DNA from: Maribacter aquimaris
GTDB lineage: Bacteria; Bacteroidota; Bacteroidia; Flavobacteriales; Flavobacteriaceae
Assembly (NCBI RefSeq): GCF_014596745.1
Contig: NZ_JABTCF010000014.1
Span: 62,001 to 126,000 of the forward strand
DNA length: 64,000 bases
Reading direction: 5' to 3'
The notes under the pieces were generated by a model. It saw only the letters and a list, made by a program, of their open reading frames with translations. It made no database searches and was not told the origin of the DNA. Made by a program: the position numbers and the translations under genes. Positions 52,131 through 60,727 of the stretch are shown piece after piece. Within the stretch, counting starts at the first letter, position 1; the number at the start of each line of letters is the position of its first letter.

Positions 52131-52811
52131 TTACATTCTAGTTATTATACCTCCAAATACTGTTTTCTCCTCCATTTTTTTTGGGTCTCCATAAACCAAT
52201 ACTTCACCACCTGCCTTAACGGATGCCTTTACGTAATCCGTGGCATAAATCTCTGCCTTGGAACCGGCATTCACATTGATGGTCGAAAACTTCGTAATCA
52301 AATCCTTTCCCTCATAGACACCGCCGGTATTTATGGCTACATCCTGTAGATCCGCAGTACCCGAACTTTTGATAACCCCTCCTGTGACCGCTTTTATCAA
52401 CAACTGTTCAACCTCGGCATTGATATCCAATTCACCACCTTCTTGAGCCTTAAGTTCCAAAACATCCTGGCTAATGGCCTCTTTAGAGTAAATTCTAGCA
52501 TCTTCATTAACATCGACCACTACCAATTTATCGGTATAATACAAATCGATGAATGTTCTATATCCACTGAATATCTTGGTGATCTGCATCCGTATCTTCA
52601 ACACTCCCTGATTATTGACAATAACCACGTTATCGGTATTAGCACCAGTTATAACGGCCTTATTTTCAGTGGATTTTATCAAATTAACAGATAAACCATC
52701 AAATGCCTTCAATTCTGAAAATGGCTGTAAATCCTGAGTAATTTTATTGTCTTGTGCAACTGTTATTTGATAAACAAAAACGAGCAACACAAGCCCAACC
52801 AAATTTTTCAT
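52131..52811 (-). CDS. Exported head GIN domain protein (DUF2807)
   Basis: This 226-aa protein has a signal peptide (MKNLVGLVLLVFVYQITVAQ). A right-handed beta-helix-like repeat region follows, with alternating strands (FDGLSVNLIKSTENKAVITG; LELKAQEGGELDINAEV; INVNAGSKAEIYATDYVKAS; GGEVLVYGDPK). This matches the DUF2807 putative auto-transporter adhesin (head GIN) family of Bacteroidota; despite the name, the role is unproven. I chose the ATG at 52811 because it places the signal peptide at the N-terminus. It lies between rnr and lysE on the same strand. Confidence 0.87.
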   Translation of the reverse strand: MKNLVGLVLLVFVYQITVAQDNKITQDLQPFSELKAFDGLSVNLIKSTENKAVITGANTDNVVIVNNQGVLKIRMQITKIFSGYRTFIDLYYTDKLVVVDVNEDARIYSKEAISQDVLELKAQEGGELDINAEVEQLLIKAVTGGVIKSSGTADLQDVAINTGGVYEGKDLITKFSTINVNAGSKAEIYATDYVKASVKAGGEVLVYGDPKKMEEKTVFGGIITRM

Positions 52812-52871
52812 TGTTTTAGTTTTTAGGTATTTTCTTACTAACTTAAACAAATTCTATTCCAAAAAACGATT

Positions 52872-55061
52872 TTACTCGTTCTTTCCGATGAGTGTAAAGT
52901 CAAGATGACGTTTTATTAGATCCGTGTTCTTTACCATTACAACAACCTCATCCCCTAATTGATATGTTTTCTTGGTACGTTCACCAACAATAGCATATTC
53001 CTTTTCATCAAAGATATAATAATCACCTTTTATATCGCGAATCCGAACCATTCCTTCACACTTGTTCTCAATGATCTCTACATAGATACCCCATTCGGTA
53101 ACCCCAGAGATAACTCCCACGAATTCTTGATCTTGATGATCCTGCATAAACTTAATCTGCATGTACTTAATGGAATCGCGCTCCGCATTGGCCGCTAAAC
53201 TTTCCATATTCGAGGAGTGCTTGCATTTATCCTCATAGATTTCCTCCTTGACCGATTTACCATTATCCAAATAATGCTGTAATAGACGATGTACCATTAC
53301 ATCCGGATATCTTCGAATAGGTGAGGTAAAATGGGTATAATAATCAAAGGCTAAACCATAATGACCAATATTATCCGTGGTATATATGGCCTTACTCATA
53401 CTACGAATTGCCAAAGTATCGACCAAATTCTGTTCTTTTTGGCCTTTCACATCCTCTAAAAGCTGGTTTAAAGACGCACTGATCGATTTTTTATCCTTAA
53501 AGTCAAGCTTATGCCCGAATCTTGAGATAATGGAATTCAACGCTATTAACTTATCCTCATCGGGATCGGCATGGGTTCGGTATACAAACGTCTTCTTAGG
53601 TTTTTGTTTCCCTATGAACTCTGCGACCTTCCGATTCGCCAACAACATAAATTCCTCTATCAACTTATTGGCATCCATAGCCTCCTTGAAATAAACACTT
53701 TCAGGCTCATTGTTTTCATTTAAATTAAAACGAACCTCAACTTTATCAAAGGAAATAGCGCCCTGGTCCATTCTTTTGTCCCTCATGATCTTGGCCAACT
53801 TATCCATGGTAAGGGTAGCTTTTACAACCGCTTCGGAAACGGAGTAGGCGTTACCCCTAATCGATATTTCACTGGGTATATCACCATTACCATGCTCAAT
53901 AATGTGCTGGGCTTCCTCATAAGCAAAACGCTCATTGGAATTTATAACGGTTCTACCAAACCACTGGTTTTGTATCTGAGCTTTGTCATTAAGTTCGAAA
54001 ATGGCGGAAAAAGTATATTTTTCCTCATTGGGACGTAATGAACAGGCATTGTTTGATAATACTTCAGGTAACATGGGTACCACCCTATCTACAAGATAAA
54101 CGGAAGTAGCCCTATTATAAGCTTCTTCGTCCAACAGGGTATCCGGTTGTAAATAATAGGAAACATCGGCAATATGTATCCCTATTTCGTAATTGCCATT
54201 ATCAAGTACTTCAAAGGATAAGGCATCATCAAAATCCTTGGCATCCTTAGGGTCAATGGTAAAGGTCAATACCCCTCTCATATCCCTTCTTTTAGCTATT
54301 TCCTCGGATTTTATCGAGGTATCCAGGGTATTGGCATATTGTTCAACCTCAGAAGGAAATTCATAAGGCAAGCCATATTCCGCTAAAATGGAATGTATCT
54401 CGGTTTGATGCTCCCCCGGTTTCCCCAATACATCGATGATGGTACCAAAGGGGGAATCGGTATTATCGGGCCATTCGGTAATTTCAACAACGACCTTATC
54501 ACCATCTTCAGCACCCTTTATTTTATCTTTTGGAACGAATATATCAGTGTACATTCTAAAATCCGAAGTTCTTACAAAGGCAAAGGTCTTTTGCATATCA
54601 ACAATACCCACAAAATTGGTTTTGTTTCGTTCAACAACCCGTGTAATCTCCCCTTCCAGTTTTTTGCCCTTCCTTTTTGGAAAAATATAAACCTCGACCG
54701 TGTCTTTATGAAAGGCCTTATTCAATTTATTGAACGGAACAAATACATCTTCATCTATTCCATCCACAATAATATAGGCATTACCCCTTCCTGTAATATC
54801 AACACGACCGGTATGGTAGGTTTTGGTTGAGGGTAAAGCCCTATAATGACCTCTTGTCTCTTCTATAATTCTCTTTTTTTCTTTGAGTTGGGTCAGTCGT
54901 TTTATCAATTGATTGCGCTCATTCGCGTCAGTAACACCGATTCTTTCGGCAATTTGTTTATAAGTAAAGCCTTTTTTAGGGTCTTTTTCAAGTACGGTAA
55001 AAATTCCTTTCGTTATTTCGTTAATTCTATGGTTTCTTCCTTTTTTATTATTCTTTGACAT
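52872..55061 (-). CDS. rnr: Ribonuclease R
   Basis: This 729-aa 3'-to-5' exoribonuclease degrades structured RNA. It has an N-terminal winged-helix region (about 15-60), cold-shock-like domains (about 75-225), the RNB catalytic domain (about 255-590) with the metal-binding Asp cluster TIDPKDAKDFDDALS, and YTHFTSPIRRYPDVMVHRLLQ near its end. A C-terminal S1 domain covers about 640-725 (EFVGVISGVTEWGIYVEI). Length suits the Bacteroidota enzyme. It heads a minus-strand operon with the DUF2807 and lysE genes and faces away from the AT-rich region at 55.1-55.6 kb. Confidence 0.96.
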   Translation of the reverse strand: MSKNNKKGRNHRINEITKGIFTVLEKDPKKGFTYKQIAERIGVTDANERNQLIKRLTQLKEKKRIIEETRGHYRALPSTKTYHTGRVDITGRGNAYIIVDGIDEDVFVPFNKLNKAFHKDTVEVYIFPKRKGKKLEGEITRVVERNKTNFVGIVDMQKTFAFVRTSDFRMYTDIFVPKDKIKGAEDGDKVVVEITEWPDNTDSPFGTIIDVLGKPGEHQTEIHSILAEYGLPYEFPSEVEQYANTLDTSIKSEEIAKRRDMRGVLTFTIDPKDAKDFDDALSFEVLDNGNYEIGIHIADVSYYLQPDTLLDEEAYNRATSVYLVDRVVPMLPEVLSNNACSLRPNEEKYTFSAIFELNDKAQIQNQWFGRTVINSNERFAYEEAQHIIEHGNGDIPSEISIRGNAYSVSEAVVKATLTMDKLAKIMRDKRMDQGAISFDKVEVRFNLNENNEPESVYFKEAMDANKLIEEFMLLANRKVAEFIGKQKPKKTFVYRTHADPDEDKLIALNSIISRFGHKLDFKDKKSISASLNQLLEDVKGQKEQNLVDTLAIRSMSKAIYTTDNIGHYGLAFDYYTHFTSPIRRYPDVMVHRLLQHYLDNGKSVKEEIYEDKCKHSSNMESLAANAERDSIKYMQIKFMQDHQDQEFVGVISGVTEWGIYVEIIENKCEGMVRIRDIKGDYYIFDEKEYAIVGERTKKTYQLGDEVVVMVKNTDLIKRHLDFTLIGKNE

Positions 55062-55621
55062 TAAAATTCTATTTGGGTTGAAAATTACAAATTATAATCC
55101 ATTACCTATATCTAATAACCTTTCTTAAGCATTATTTCGCATTAATTGAGGTTATCAACATATATATCATACAATTCATTTTTTCTTTTATAAATTTAAA
55201 ACAAAATGGTGTTTATTATAGCTTGTTAATAGTGGTTATAAAAAAACGTTTAAAAAATAGGTTTGTACCCATAAAACAGTTTATCGACAACTTATCACAA
55301 CATACTTTCATTATTTATCAGAGGATTATAAATCTTATCAACGATTATTGATAACCTATTTCAACATTGATTTATTAATAAGTAAAAGTAAATTTATTGT
55401 TAACTACGAAAAGATTTAACTTAATATCTTCATGTTATTTTCTTAGAAGTAAATTCTTTTTTTAACGTAATGTTTTGTAAGACGAAAAGGAAAGGTAATA
55501 ACAAAATTTAAATACCACTTTTTTCAACTTAATTATTAACAAGTTAATAAGGGATATTAGGAAGATAATAACAATGTAGTTTTACATATAATATAGTATA
55601 AACGTGATAGGTCCATTATTA
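55062..55621. other. oriC: AT-rich non-coding region, candidate replication origin
   Basis: About 560 bases without a credible ORF, between divergent rnr and rpiB, and visibly richer in A+T than other gaps. DnaA-box-like words (consensus TTATCCACA) are TTATCAACA at 55152 and TTATCGACA at 55281 (one mismatch each), then weaker TTATCACAA at 55292 and TTATCAACG at 55335. Inverted repeats: TTATCAA/TTGATAA at 55335-55354 and TTATTAAC/GTTAATAA at 55533-55550. Homopolymeric and A/T-only stretches could serve as an unwinding element. parS-type sites 36-38 kb away are consistent. dnaA is not nearby, and no perfect box is present. Confidence 0.4.
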
Positions 55622-55650
55622 TTGTGAATAACAATGTATTTGTACATTTG
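55622..55650 (+). promoter_or_regulatory. Promoter of rpiB
   Basis: TTG (55622-55624), 18-base spacer, TACATTTG (55643-55650), 21 bases before the rpiB ATG. The box is embedded in a palindromic TTGTACATTTGTACAA. An AATAACAATGTA word at 55567 recurs exactly 60 bases later inside this promoter. Confidence 0.75.
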
Positions 55651-55671
55651 TACAAAATATACAAGATAACC

Positions 55672-56103
55672 ATGAAAATCTCTATAGGTAACGATCACGC
55701 GGGAACAGAATATAAATTAGCCATAATCGGACTATTGAAATCTATGGATATCGAAGTTACAAATTATGGTACCGATGGTGCTGATAGTGTTGATTATCCT
55801 GATTTTGTGCATCCTGTGGCCCAAGATGTTGAAGAAGAGAAGGTTGATTACGGAATTATTATATGTGGTAGTGGCAATGGCGCTTCAATGACGGCGAATA
55901 AACACCAAAAAATTCGATGTGCCTTATGTTGGAACAAGGAAATAGTCCAATTGGCACGGGAACATAATGATGCAAATATTTTAAGTTTACCCGCTAGATA
56001 TATATCCTTGCCACAGGCATTGGACATGGTCAAAGTATTTTTAAATACGGATTTTGAAGGGGGTCGACATGAACGGCGTATTGAAAAGATACCTTGTTCA
56101 TAG
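55672..56103 (+). CDS. rpiB: Ribose-5-phosphate isomerase B
   Basis: This 143-aa enzyme interconverts ribose 5-phosphate and ribulose 5-phosphate in the pentose-phosphate pathway. Motifs: ISIGNDHAGTEYK at the start, VTNYGTDGADSVDYPDFVHPVA, the active-site loop IICGSGNGASMTANKHQKIRCAL with the catalytic Cys, and HNDANILSLPARYI. A family-typical C-terminal EGGRHERRIEKI is present. I chose MKISIGND at 55672; a longer frame would begin inside the promoter. The CDF transporter follows. Confidence 0.95.
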   Translation: MKISIGNDHAGTEYKLAIIGLLKSMDIEVTNYGTDGADSVDYPDFVHPVAQDVEEEKVDYGIIICGSGNGASMTANKHQKIRCALCWNKEIVQLAREHNDANILSLPARYISLPQALDMVKVFLNTDFEGGRHERRIEKIPCS

Positions 56104-56107
56104 TAAG

Positions 56108-56115
56108 TATTTTTG
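56108..56115 (+). promoter_or_regulatory. -7-like box between rpiB and the CDF gene
   Basis: TATTTTTG (TAnnTTTG), 41 bases before the CDF start. Nearby TTG triplets give spacers of 11 or 24, outside the usual range. Confidence 0.3.
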
Positions 56116-56156
56116 TATTGATTACATTTTGATGGATTCTTTTCATTTACCCTATT

Positions 56157-57068
56157 ATGGCACATAATCACGGACACTCACATGAACATACGGACCTAAA
56201 GGGAAAAAACCTCTTAGTATCTATATTTCTTAATATCATTATCACTGTTTCCCAAGTGATTGGAGGGTTGATTTCGGGAAGCTTGTCCTTATTGTCGGAT
56301 GCATTGCATAATTTTAGTGATGTTCTTTCCTTGATTGTAAGTTATGTGGCTACCGCCCTATCAAAAAAAGAAGCCTGTACCAATAAAACATTCGGTTATA
56401 AACGGGCTGAGATAATTGCCGCTTTTGTAAATGCCGCCACGCTGGTAATTGTGGCAATCATCTTGATAAAAGAGGCTATTGAGCGCTTTATGAATCCTAT
56501 TGCCATCGAATCGGATTTGGTTATTTGGCTATCGCTATTGGGCATCGCTGCCAACGGTTTCAGTGTATTATTATTAAAAAAACATGCAGATAGCAATATG
56601 AACATGAAATCTGCATATCTACACCTATTGACCGATATGTTGGCTTCTGTAGCCGTACTCATTGGGGGTCTCTTGATGAAATTTTATCAAATGTATTGGG
56701 TGGATCCAGCGTTGACCTTGGCGATTGCCCTTTACCTTATATTTATGGGATATGATTTACTTAAGGAATCTACAAGGGTACTCATGTTATTTACCCCGAG
56801 TACCATTCATGTTCAACAAATTGTAGAGACTATTAATAAAATCGATCCCATTAAGAATGTCCATCATGTTCATATTTGGCAATTGAACGAGGATGAGGTG
56901 CATCTTGAGGCCCATATTGACTTTCAAAAAGATATAAAACTATCGGAATTCGATGTCATTCTAGACCAAATTGAAGATGTGGTATATCATAATTTCGGAA
57001 TTAACCACGTTAACATCCAGCCTGAATTTGGAAAGTGTGATGCCAAACAAATTATAGTACAAGATTGA
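56157..57068 (+). CDS. Cation diffusion facilitator family transporter (probably Zn2+ export)
   Basis: This 303-aa inner-membrane antiporter has a His-rich N-terminus (MAHNHGHSHEH), six membrane helices (about 18-205) and a C-terminal cytoplasmic domain (about 210-300). The metal-site motifs SLLSDALHNFSD in helix II (HxxxD type) and AYLHLLTDMLAS in helix V (HxxxD) are those of the ZitB/CzcD zinc group. The cytoplasmic domain shows VHHVHIWQLNEDEVHLEAHI, the usual metal-sensing fold. It lies 53 bases after rpiB and two bases ahead of the GNAT gene. Confidence 0.94.
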   Translation: MAHNHGHSHEHTDLKGKNLLVSIFLNIIITVSQVIGGLISGSLSLLSDALHNFSDVLSLIVSYVATALSKKEACTNKTFGYKRAEIIAAFVNAATLVIVAIILIKEAIERFMNPIAIESDLVIWLSLLGIAANGFSVLLLKKHADSNMNMKSAYLHLLTDMLASVAVLIGGLLMKFYQMYWVDPALTLAIALYLIFMGYDLLKESTRVLMLFTPSTIHVQQIVETINKIDPIKNVHHVHIWQLNEDEVHLEAHIDFQKDIKLSEFDVILDQIEDVVYHNFGINHVNIQPEFGKCDAKQIIVQD

Positions 57069-57070
57069 AA

Positions 57071-57511
57071 ATGAACATTTCCATTAAAAATTTTGAAGCC
57101 CTTTCATTAGAGGAATTATATGGTATTCTCCAATTACGCTCCGAAGTTTTTGTGGTTGAGCAGGATTGTGTTTATCAAGACTTGGATGGTAAAGATCAAA
57201 AAGCGCTACATATTATTGGAACCAAGGATAATACAATAGTGGCCTATACCCGGGTTTTCAAACCTGGTGATTATTTTACTGAAGCCAGTATCGGCCGTGT
57301 AGTAGTCAAGGAATCTGAGCGCAAATATGGGTATGGCAATGAAATTATGATGGCTTCCATAAAAGCTATCCAAGAACATTTCAACGAGACTACGATTAAG
57401 ATTTCAGCACAGACCTATCTTAATAAATTCTACAGTTCCCTTGGTTTTAAAGAAATTGGGGATGGATATTTGGAAGATGGTATTCCGCATATCGGAATGC
57501 TAAAAGACTAA
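57071..57511 (+). CDS. GNAT family N-acetyltransferase, ElaA type
   Basis: This 146-aa protein begins NISIKNFEALSLEELYGILQLRSEVFVVEQ, matching the ElaA subgroup (LYxxLxLRxxVFVVEQxCxYxDxDGxD). The acetyl-CoA-binding loop is IGRVVVKESERKYGYGNEIM, followed by FYSSLGFKEIGDGYLEDGIPH, again as in ElaA. The acceptor substrate is unknown. I start it at the ATG at 57071; a TTG at 57065 overlapping the CDF stop is also possible. Coupled with the CDF gene. Confidence 0.9.
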   Translation: MNISIKNFEALSLEELYGILQLRSEVFVVEQDCVYQDLDGKDQKALHIIGTKDNTIVAYTRVFKPGDYFTEASIGRVVVKESERKYGYGNEIMMASIKAIQEHFNETTIKISAQTYLNKFYSSLGFKEIGDGYLEDGIPHIGMLKD

Positions 57512-57519
57512 TATCACAA

Positions 57520-57894
57520 TTAGATACGAATGGGTGATTTGTTGGAAAGATTAATATCCTCCAACATGGTATCCGTAAATTTATAATGTCCTTTGGTGGT
57601 GATGATCCGAAACCGATTCGATTTTAACCGACTCAAGGTATCCAAAAACAACCATTTGGACTTCAAAAGCAATGGTTTTTCAGATTTTAGACTGATTTCA
57701 AAAATATACTTGATCCCATTTTTAAGGGCTACGATGTCCGGGGTTATTTTTACGCCACTTTCTTTTCTAATATACGATTTTGGGGTTTCGTATCCGTCCA
57801 TATCGGCTTTGATATTTTCAAAACCAGTGGCTTCCAAATGATGGATGGATTTTTCCAAAAACTCCTTGTTTTCTATTTTTTCTACTTTGATCAT
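57520..57894 (-). CDS. Small hypothetical protein with a PD-(D/E)XK-like core
   Basis: This 124-aa soluble protein starts MIKVEKIENKEFLEKSIHHL. The middle has GVKITPDIVALKNGIKYIFEISLK, in which PD followed about 12 residues later by E-I-S-x-K fits the PD-(D/E)XK nuclease core (strand-turn-strand with Asp, Glu, Lys). Nothing else identifies it as a nuclease, and other domains of that fold are absent. I chose the ATG at 57894; a 15-residue hydrophobic extension upstream is possible but unlikely. It is convergent with the GNAT gene, 8 bases apart. Confidence 0.7.
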   Translation of the reverse strand: MIKVEKIENKEFLEKSIHHLEATGFENIKADMDGYETPKSYIRKESGVKITPDIVALKNGIKYIFEISLKSEKPLLLKSKWLFLDTLSRLKSNRFRIITTKGHYKFTDTMLEDINLSNKSPIRI

Positions 57895-58001
57895 CCTTGA
57901 AAATAGCAGAAAAATCTTATAAAAACAAATTTTAAGCATTGATTAACAATGTTTTATGTTAATTAACACCAGTATTTCACCTACAATGCCGTTTTGGTCG
58001 T

Positions 58002-58051
58002 TTTATGGTAATCATTATTCCAATATAGACTGGTAATGGACTTACCATAAA
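58002..58051. repeat. Inverted repeat downstream of the beta-glucosidase gene
   Basis: TTTATGGTAA and TTACCATAAA, perfect 10-bp arms separated by 30 bases, directly past the bglX stop. It could fold into a long-loop hairpin; no T-run marks it as an intrinsic terminator. Confidence 0.4.
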
Positions 58052-58056
58052 GGATT

Positions 58057-60417
58057 TTAATTGATCAAAATGGTTTTTCTAAGTCGAATATCCTCAGAGG
58101 AACTACCTATCATTATCTCAAATTCCCCGGGTTCAATCTTATAGTCCATATTTTTGTCCCAGAGACCAAGTTCATTCATGGGAATGGAAAAAGCAATGCT
58201 AATGGTTTCAGAAGGGCGTACATTCACTTTCTTGAATTCCTTCAAAACCTGAATAGGCGTGGTAACAGAACTTATCTTGTCATTAATATATACTTGAACA
58301 ACTTCTTTTCCTGTCATTTCCCCGGTATTTTTAATATCCATTGAAACGTGAATGGATTCGTTCTTATCCAATTTGGTGTTCGTAACCTTTAAATTGGAAT
58401 ATTCAAATTGGGTATAGCTCAACCCATGGCCAAAAGGGAAAAGTGGATCTGGTGAGGAAAAAACATAATCCCTTCCTGGTTTTTCTTTGGTTCCCCGTTG
58501 GTGATAAAAACCCTTTCCCGAGGGTTTGGTATTATAAAAAGTGGGTACGTGTCCTACACTTTTTGGTACCGATACCGGTAATTTACCAGAAGGATTCACT
58601 TCCCCAAACAATACACGGGCGATGGCATTTCCACCCTCTTCCCCAGGGTACCAGGCCTCTACAATAGCAGGAATATTTTCTTTTTCCCACGCAATGGAAT
58701 AGGCACGCCCATGAACCATAACCAATACTATAGGTTTCCCGGTTTCATGTAGGGCCTTGATCAATTCCGGTTGAATACCAGGAGGTGTTAAGGTGGTTCT
58801 ATCAAAACCTTCACCTGAAGTTGCATAATCACCGGGAATTTCTTTTCCCCAGCCAATTCCCGATAAGGTCATACTGGTACCACCAATAACCAAAACCACT
58901 ACATCACTTTGCTCCGCCGCTTTTACGGCAGCCGGTATATTGCTGTTATCGAGACCGGTAATGGTACACCCTTGGGCATAATTCACAGTAATGGTATTGT
59001 TTACATAATTTTTTATTCCCTCCAATAGGGTTACACCAGAGGCATTATCCTTGGTGGCACTGTAATCACCATATTGAACTTGATCGGCATTGGGACCGAT
59101 GACGGCAATGGAGTTTAGTTGGGTAACATCCAAGGGCAATAGTTGATTTTGGTTTTTTAGAAGGATTATGGATTCTTCCGCAACTTCACGCGCAAGGTTT
59201 TTCGCTTCTTGGATGTGAACCAAGTCGGATACTTTTTGCGGTGCGGTATAGGGTTTATCGAATAAACCAGCCTTGAATTTTGCGGTTAATATGTTACTAA
59301 CGGCTTGATCGATCAAAGTGCTATCGATCTTTCCTGTTTTGACCAGTTCTGCCAATTCGGAAAACGCATAAGGTTTTGGTGCTTCAAGATCTATACCGGC
59401 CTTTATGGCTTCTATGGCGGTTTCAGTCTTATCATGGGTAACCTTATGAAAGTGCTCCAACATCCATACAGCCTCATAATCGGAGAAGACATAGCCATTA
59501 AAACCCAATTCCTTACGTAAAATGTCTTTCATTAGGTATTCGTTACTATGCATCGGAATCCCATTGACTTCATTATAGGCGGGCATTACGGAATAGATAT
59601 TGGCTTCCTGTATCACTTTTTTAAACGGATATAGGTGCAAATCCCTTAAATCCCGGGGTCCAACATTATTAGGCCCTAGATTGATACCCGCAATCGGGGT
59701 GCTATAGGCCACAAAGTGTTTCGCCGTACATATAAGTTTATTATCCGGAATATGGTTTTTTGTAATTTCGGGGTCACCCTGCATACCAATAACAAAGGCT
59801 TTTCCCATTTCCGCAACATGATAGGGGTCCTCGCCATAGCATTCTTCAACCCTGCCATATCTTGGGTCCCGTGCAAGATCGAATAAGGGTGATAAAGCTT
59901 GATCTACCCCGGAAAGGCTCGCTTCATAGGCAATCTGGGCACTCATTCTTTGTATCAATTCGGTGTTCCAAGTACTTCCCTGTGCAATGGCTTGTGGAAA
60001 AATGGTAGCCCCAAAGGCCAACTGCCCATGCAGGCATTCCGCAATTTGAATGGCTGGTATTCCCAGTCTTGTATTATTGCGAAGATAGTTGTCTGCCGCT
60101 TCAGAAAGTTTTGCGATTTGGTCTACCCCTATGAACGGACTCTCCAAACAACCAATGCTTTGTCCGTGGAATAAGCTATCCAAAGAACTCGGACTGACTT
60201 TTTCATTTTTGTCGAATGCCAAGGAAGATAAGCTTAACATCTGCATCTGTGAAATTTTTTCCTCCAGGGTCATACGGCCCAACAGATCCTTGACCCGGAG
60301 CTCCACGCTTAGGGAGTTATCCTTATAAGGCGCATTTTGTATCGGTTCTTGTGAAAAGCACACGGTTATGATGCTTAAACATGCTATTGCCGTGGAAATG
60401 GATTTTAATAAACGCAT
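58057..60417 (-). CDS. bglX: Glycoside hydrolase family 3 beta-glucosidase (BglX-like), secreted
   Basis: This 786-aa exported enzyme has a signal peptide (about 1-22, ending VCFSQ). The GH3 N-terminal TIM-barrel domain begins SVELRVKDLLGRMTLEEKISQMQ. The catalytic nucleophile is Asp313 in GYVFSDYEAVWML, and substrate-binding motifs are RDPRYGRVEECYGEDPYHVA and CTAKHFVAYS. The C-terminal GH3 domain (about 415-660) and a fibronectin type III-like domain (about 690-780; GKEVVQVYINDKISS) follow. It should release glucose or a related sugar from beta-linked oligosaccharides in the periplasm. No SusC/SusD genes are adjacent, so it is not in an obvious polysaccharide utilisation locus. Confidence 0.94.
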   Translation of the reverse strand: MRLLKSISTAIACLSIITVCFSQEPIQNAPYKDNSLSVELRVKDLLGRMTLEEKISQMQMLSLSSLAFDKNEKVSPSSLDSLFHGQSIGCLESPFIGVDQIAKLSEAADNYLRNNTRLGIPAIQIAECLHGQLAFGATIFPQAIAQGSTWNTELIQRMSAQIAYEASLSGVDQALSPLFDLARDPRYGRVEECYGEDPYHVAEMGKAFVIGMQGDPEITKNHIPDNKLICTAKHFVAYSTPIAGINLGPNNVGPRDLRDLHLYPFKKVIQEANIYSVMPAYNEVNGIPMHSNEYLMKDILRKELGFNGYVFSDYEAVWMLEHFHKVTHDKTETAIEAIKAGIDLEAPKPYAFSELAELVKTGKIDSTLIDQAVSNILTAKFKAGLFDKPYTAPQKVSDLVHIQEAKNLAREVAEESIILLKNQNQLLPLDVTQLNSIAVIGPNADQVQYGDYSATKDNASGVTLLEGIKNYVNNTITVNYAQGCTITGLDNSNIPAAVKAAEQSDVVVLVIGGTSMTLSGIGWGKEIPGDYATSGEGFDRTTLTPPGIQPELIKALHETGKPIVLVMVHGRAYSIAWEKENIPAIVEAWYPGEEGGNAIARVLFGEVNPSGKLPVSVPKSVGHVPTFYNTKPSGKGFYHQRGTKEKPGRDYVFSSPDPLFPFGHGLSYTQFEYSNLKVTNTKLDKNESIHVSMDIKNTGEMTGKEVVQVYINDKISSVTTPIQVLKEFKKVNVRPSETISIAFSIPMNELGLWDKNMDYKIEPGEFEIMIGSSSEDIRLRKTILIN

Positions 60418-60572
60418 TGACTTTATATATTAAAATATGTATAATGAAGATGGTGTTTTATACGTTGTGTACAAACCATAAGCTGATGTTTAAAAGTAAT
60501 GATTTGAGACGGATTTTGGTCTAGATTTTAAAATTGAATGGCTATGATCAAAAAAATAGTAAAATTGACCTT

Positions 60573-60590
60573 ACCGACCTGTAGGTCGGT
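60573..60590. promoter_or_regulatory. Palindromic operator-like site (TetR-type look)
   Basis: ACCGACCTGTAGGTCGGT: 8-bp arms with a 2-base centre. Such GC-rich ACCGACC palindromes in AT-rich DNA often front TetR-family regulator genes, but no regulator is present in this window. It may be a remnant. Confidence 0.45.
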
Positions 60591-60702
60591 TTATTAAGGA
60601 AGCAATGATTTCGAATATAGTGTACCTGAACCGCGATTTATGTGTTTATCATCACCAAATCAACCCATTGAAATATACCGTAATCAATAATTTTTAAGAT
60701 TT

Positions 60703-60720
60703 ACCGACCCTGTGGTTTGT
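60703..60720. promoter_or_regulatory. Degenerate second copy of the operator-like site
   Basis: ACCGACCCTGTGGTTTGT: the left arm is identical to the 60573 site, and the right arm matches 5 of 7 positions. It lies 8 bases from the stop of the restriction-enzyme gene. Confidence 0.3.
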
Positions 60721-60727
60721 AAAAGAA

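Larger units (their letters stand above)
60418..60727. other. Intergenic region with two operator-like palindromes
   Basis: 310 bases between the bglX start and the restriction-enzyme stop. No terminator was seen for the latter. Two related 18-bp operator-like sites occur at 60573-60590 and 60703-60720. A 31-codon ORF (60605-60700, plus strand) between them has no recognisable product and I do not call it a gene. Confidence 0.5.

Noticed and set aside
60605-60700. 31-codon plus-strand ORF between the two operator-like sites
   Set aside because: Too short, no homology I can recognise, no -7 box; could be a remnant but cannot be supported as a gene.
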